In this document: piece after piece, positions 61,040 through 64,000 of the stretch
How positions within the stretch are numbered: the stretch's first letter is position 1
How the letters are laid out: each line of letters opens with the position of its first letter
Source of the DNA: Salvator merianae
Lineage: Eukaryota > Chordata > Lepidosauria > Squamata > Teiidae
NCBI GenBank assembly: GCA_003586115.2
Contig: QVOM02000126.1
Location: 60,403,433 to 60,467,432 of the forward strand
DNA length: 64,000 nt
Reading direction: 5' to 3'
Notes under the pieces: generated by a model
Databases searched by the model: none
What the model was told of the DNA's origin: nothing
What the model saw: only the letters and a program-made list of their open reading frames with translations
Program-made: the position numbers and the translations under genes

Positions 61040-61215
61040 AGAGATATGCTGAACTGTTGGTGGTTCAAACTTGTTTGAATTGAACAGGGGTGTTTGAAGG
61101 GTTCAAGTTCAAACCAAACACCCTGATCATTCAAAAACAGAGTTCAGATTTGAACTGAACAAACAAACCAAGCAAACACACCCTGTTTGATTCGAGTTTG
61201 AAGGTCTTTGAACTG
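61040..61215. repeat. TTTGAA/TTCAAA-rich dispersed repeat, copy B
   Basis: Words such as GGTTCAAACTTGTTTGAATT, TTCAAGTTCAAACCAAACAC and TTCGAGTTTGAAGG give alternating self-complementary tracts, as in copy A at 43670. Confidence 0.5.
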
Positions 61216-61775
61216 AAGTAATAATATCAATCCGTTGGACTGCATCTAGCTCTTCACTACCTCCAGGCTGCAGTCTAGAACCTGAATTGCCTCTCCTAAT
61301 ATTGATGGAACAGAGATGTAGAACTGGATGATATCAGTGTACTGACAGCACCCCATTACAAACCTGATGACCATACCAAATGGCTTTATATTGGTATTAA
61401 ATAGCACGGGACACAAAACTGACCCCTGGAGACTCCACAAATTATCTCGCTGAGTGACAAAAAATCTCCCAAACATACTCATTTTAGTCTACCATGCAGA
61501 TAGAGTTGGAATCATTACAAAGCTCTGAAGTTGCTCCAGAAGGATACCTTGGCAAATCGTATCAAAAACCAATGAGAGGTCAAGGAGCACTAACAGGGTT
61601 GCACTCTGTCATCTTTCTCACATCAAAGGTAATCCATCAGGACAACCGATGTAGACTTAGCTGTGACCCACCTCAAGTCAGATTGAAAAGGATCTGGATA
61701 TTCTGCTTCATCCAGGCATGCCTGCAGTTCTACTGCCACAACTCTCTCGAGCTTCTTGTCCGCAAATGGTAGATA
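61210..61775 (-). mobile_element. L2-type LINE reverse-transcriptase fossil
   Basis: On the - strand: PFADKKLERVVAVELQACLD, YPDPFQSDLR (from DPFQSGFR), then, after frameshifts, LTSHWFLIRF (degraded DLSVAFDTID), SLQGSVLCPVLFNTNIKPFG (from GVPQGSILSPxLFN) and VMGCCQYTDIIQFYISVPSI. In the last the catalytic YADDTQLY has become QYTDIIQFY, so the active site is destroyed. Heavily decayed but order-preserving RT domain. Confidence 0.8.
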
Positions 61776-62209
61776 GTTGTTCAACTATCTGGGTGATAGT
61801 TGTTCAACATTTTTGTAAGTTCAGACTTCAAGAGACATGATACTTTATTTCTAGCTGTGAGCTTAGGCTAGCCCATTAATCTTTTCCCCCGCTTTCCAGA
61901 TCTGTTGAATGCACTTTTAATATCTTCTGTCTGTATCTTGTATTTTATCAAGATATTTCATGCAGAGCTGAGCCTGCTCAGCGTTTCTCATTGAACAATC
62001 AGAACTTGAAAGGCTAGTAACTTTGATTCAAACAAAACATGCAATAATCTTTCTGTTTTTCTCTCTTACACATTATCTTAGTACTCTTTGTGTCTTAGTA
62101 ATAGAATAAGGTTATTTAGCATGCCAAAATTTCAGGAGACTGTAATATAGAATAGAATTTAGTGCTTCTATGAAAGACTATCAGGAAATCCCAGGGCTAT
62201 AAACTAGAC

Positions 62210-62535
62210 TGGAAGGCTAGTATGTACTCCAAGAGGCAGCACACCAGCAACCGGCCTGGATAGCTTTAAGAATGGATTAGACAAATTCATGGAAGTCAGG
62301 TGTAATCGATGGCTACTAGAATTAATGTCTAGGTACTCCCTCCAGTGTGGAGAGATAGGTAGGATGTCTCTAAAGACCATTTGCAGGGAGTCAAGAACAG
62401 GTGTGGATTTTGCCTTTGTCTTTTGCTTGAGAATGCCCAGAAGCTGTTGGTGGGTCAATGTGTGAGACAAGATGCTGGACTAGATGGACTGGAGCCTGAT
62501 CCAGCAGAGTCCTCCTGTGTTCTTATGTTCACATA
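62210..62535 (+). mobile_element. CR1 LINE 3' end
   Basis: The final codons read DSFKNGLDKFMEV-like sequence (GATAGCTTTAAGAATGGATT), then GGCTACTAGAATTAATGTCT, GCTTGAGAATGCCCAGAAGC and GATGCTGGACTAGATGGACT, and a TGTTCTTATGTTC tail at 62518-62530. Close relative of the CR1 at 18165. Confidence 0.88.
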
Positions 62536-63504
62536 GTAGTGACTAGAAATTGGGGCTGAATTCCTGGTCTTAATTCCCACATGGCCATAAAAGTTCATTC
62601 TGTGACTTTGGGCTGGTCACTCCTTCTCAGTTTAACTTACCTCACAGGATCAATGTGAAGATAAAATTTAGGGGAGAAAAATAAAGTGTGCTGTCTTCAG
62701 CTCTTTAGATGAAAGATGCCACAAAATAAAGTTGAAAAAAATGTTGGAAGTGGACAGTGGCAAATTGCTTCCATATTGTTTCTAAGAAGCTACATGGATT
62801 CAAACTTGACTTGAGGTCATCTTTACTTTTAGCATCTTAATACTCATGACAAAATGCAAAGATGTCCTTTACATGTATTTCCTTTGTGTTAAATGTGTCA
62901 GAAAGTATAATTACATTAAATAAGGTTTTAATTACACAGTGAAGGAAAATATAGAAGTGATCGCTCAGTTAGAGCTATAGGCTTTCAAGAAGTTGTATGA
63001 AAACTGTATATTAGATATACTTTTTGTATCACATATATGATAAAATATGCAGTCAAGACTAGTTGAAAAGATGGTCAATTTGCGGGGATTTGCCCCACTT
63101 ATAACTTTCTAAGTTACCTATTTCCTCATAAAACCTAATATGGCAATATAAGCACCAAATGACAAGCTGGTTGACTTGACTTGTTTTTACTTGTGAAATC
63201 CTTCAGTGTGAGTGTATTGGTAGCAAAGTTTATAAGACAGATCAGAACATAAATTTCATTAACACTATAGTTAGAGGATCCTTGTGTTATTTCACAAGCT
63301 TTTTATTATCTACTAGAGCTATCTACATAAATATAAAACCCAAGCAGTATAAATATAGTTTAATTTTAAAAAGTTTTGTGGTAGGTTTTATCCAAAGCAA
63401 AAGAAAAATACAAAATGTGTTTTTTTTTCAATATACAGCGTATCTGGCTAAATGATATTGATACAATTAAGGAAATATTACACTTGCAGAAAACTATACA
63501 TATA

Positions 63505-64000
63505 CTAGCTGTACCCGGCCACGCGTTGCTGTGGCTCAGTCTGGTTAAATGGAAAAGAAAGAAAAGAGAAAGCGCACTTTTCGAATATGTTTAATTTCAC
63601 AATGCTTGTGGGTATACAATATTTTTTGTTGTTCCATTGTCTGTGCAGATATAGAGATTGTCTGGTTTGCCGACTCTAGAACACACAACATATAATTGTC
63701 CATGTGAGAAGCAATCCGTGTCTAGATCTAAACCGCACAATTGTAAAGATTGGCCCTGAGCTTTGTTGATGGTTATTGCAAACACCAATCGGATTGGGAA
63801 GTGCAATCTCTGAAACTGAAATGGCATATCCGTTGGAATCATAGGAATGCGAGGAATGAGGACATCTTCACCGTACAGCTAAATTCCAACGCAATGTCAC
63901 ACGAAATAATTAAATCAAAGTGAAAATAAGGCAAAATCAATGAAAATTCCATTTCACAATGCAATCGGAAACATTGAAATGGAATCGTGAAACTGTACAT
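63505..64000 (-). mobile_element. Helitron 3' end with RepHel helicase C-terminus (runs off window)
   Basis: The - strand open frame (63597-63842, extending upstream in frame to about 63873) reads GEDVLIPRIPMIPTDMPFQF, then RLHFPIRLVFAITINKAQGQ SLQLCGLDLDTDCFSHGQLY VVCSRVGKPDNLYI and VYPQAL stop. These are motifs V-VI of the Pif1-like helicase of Helitron Rep/Hel proteins. The element's 3' terminus is also present: a GCCAC/GTGGC hairpin (63518-63535), nine bases of spacer, then CTAG (63508-63505) followed by T on that strand, the Helitron CTRR-T ending. Beyond 63880 the helicase reading is lost, so this copy is probably a deletion derivative. Confidence 0.9.
63518..63535 (-). other. Helitron 3' subterminal hairpin
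   Basis: Five-base stems GCCAC and GTGGC enclose an 8-base loop, ending nine bases before the terminal CTAG, exactly the layout used by Helitrons to signal strand termination. Confidence 0.85.

Larger units (their letters stand above)
47603..64000. other. Intron after E17, at least 16.4 kb, open at right edge
   Basis: Phase 2 intron. Named contents: CR1 tails (48010-48335, 54250-54640, 62210-62535), a candidate solo LTR (51210-51600), two copies of an unnamed repeat (52630-54047 and 56170-57098), a tetranucleotide microsatellite (55528-55585), a MITE remnant (60234-60590), an L2-type RT fossil (61210-61775) and a Helitron end (63505-64000). Stretches 48720-50930, 54650-55500, 58650-60220, 60600-61030 and 62540-63500 show nothing I can name. 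Confidence 0.75.

Noticed and set aside
1..64000. CRISPR array, prophage, operon or bacterial-type system
   Set aside because: No regularly spaced repeats with unique spacers, no ribosome-binding sites or gene-dense strands; the window is clearly vertebrate intron-rich DNA.

Overview
The window is vertebrate nuclear DNA. It holds the 5'-central part of one protein-coding gene on the + strand, NBAS (neuroblastoma-amplified sequence). I recovered 17 consecutive coding exons between 1621 and 47602. Each is flanked by AG/GT, all phases are compatible, and together they give 2052 nt of uninterrupted frame (about 684 codons). Their translations are collinear with vertebrate NBAS as I remember it. 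Neither the start codon nor the stop codon is in the window: upstream exons lie before position 1 and the next exon was not found before 64000. Exon protein is about 3% of the window; the rest is intron.

The organism is most likely a squamate reptile, probably a lizard. This rests on the repeat community: CR1 3' ends with an ATGTTCTT-type tail, L2-type LINEs ending in a run of AAAT, L1, BovB/RTE, a long non-LTR LINE with an RT and a C-terminal cysteine region, tRNA-derived SINEs, hAT elements and a Helitron. The species cannot be read from the sequence.

Layout: 1-1620 is intron with an unexplained exon-like ORF at the edge. 1621-12922 carries exons E1-E5, with L2, L1 and hAT fossils between them. 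12923-24706 is an 11.8 kb intron containing a BovB remnant, a LINE (17565-21090, - strand) split by a CR1 (+ strand), and a SINE. 24707-47602 carries exons E6-E17 in small to medium introns with an intact hAT MITE, L2 and CR1 pieces, a SINE and many microsatellites. 47603-64000 is a single intron portion of at least 16.4 kb with CR1 tails, a candidate solo LTR, two copies of an unnamed repeat, an L2-type RT fossil and, at the right edge, the 3' end of a Helitron with its helicase C-terminus.

NBAS protein is a subunit of the NRZ (NBAS-RINT1-ZW10) tether for Golgi-to-ER retrograde vesicles and has also been linked to nonsense-mediated mRNA decay. The exons here encode the N-terminal beta-propeller region, the acidic/basic linker and the start of the helical Sec39-type region. 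I saw no operon, CRISPR array, phage or novel defence-like system. What stands out is transposon archaeology inside a conserved gene.
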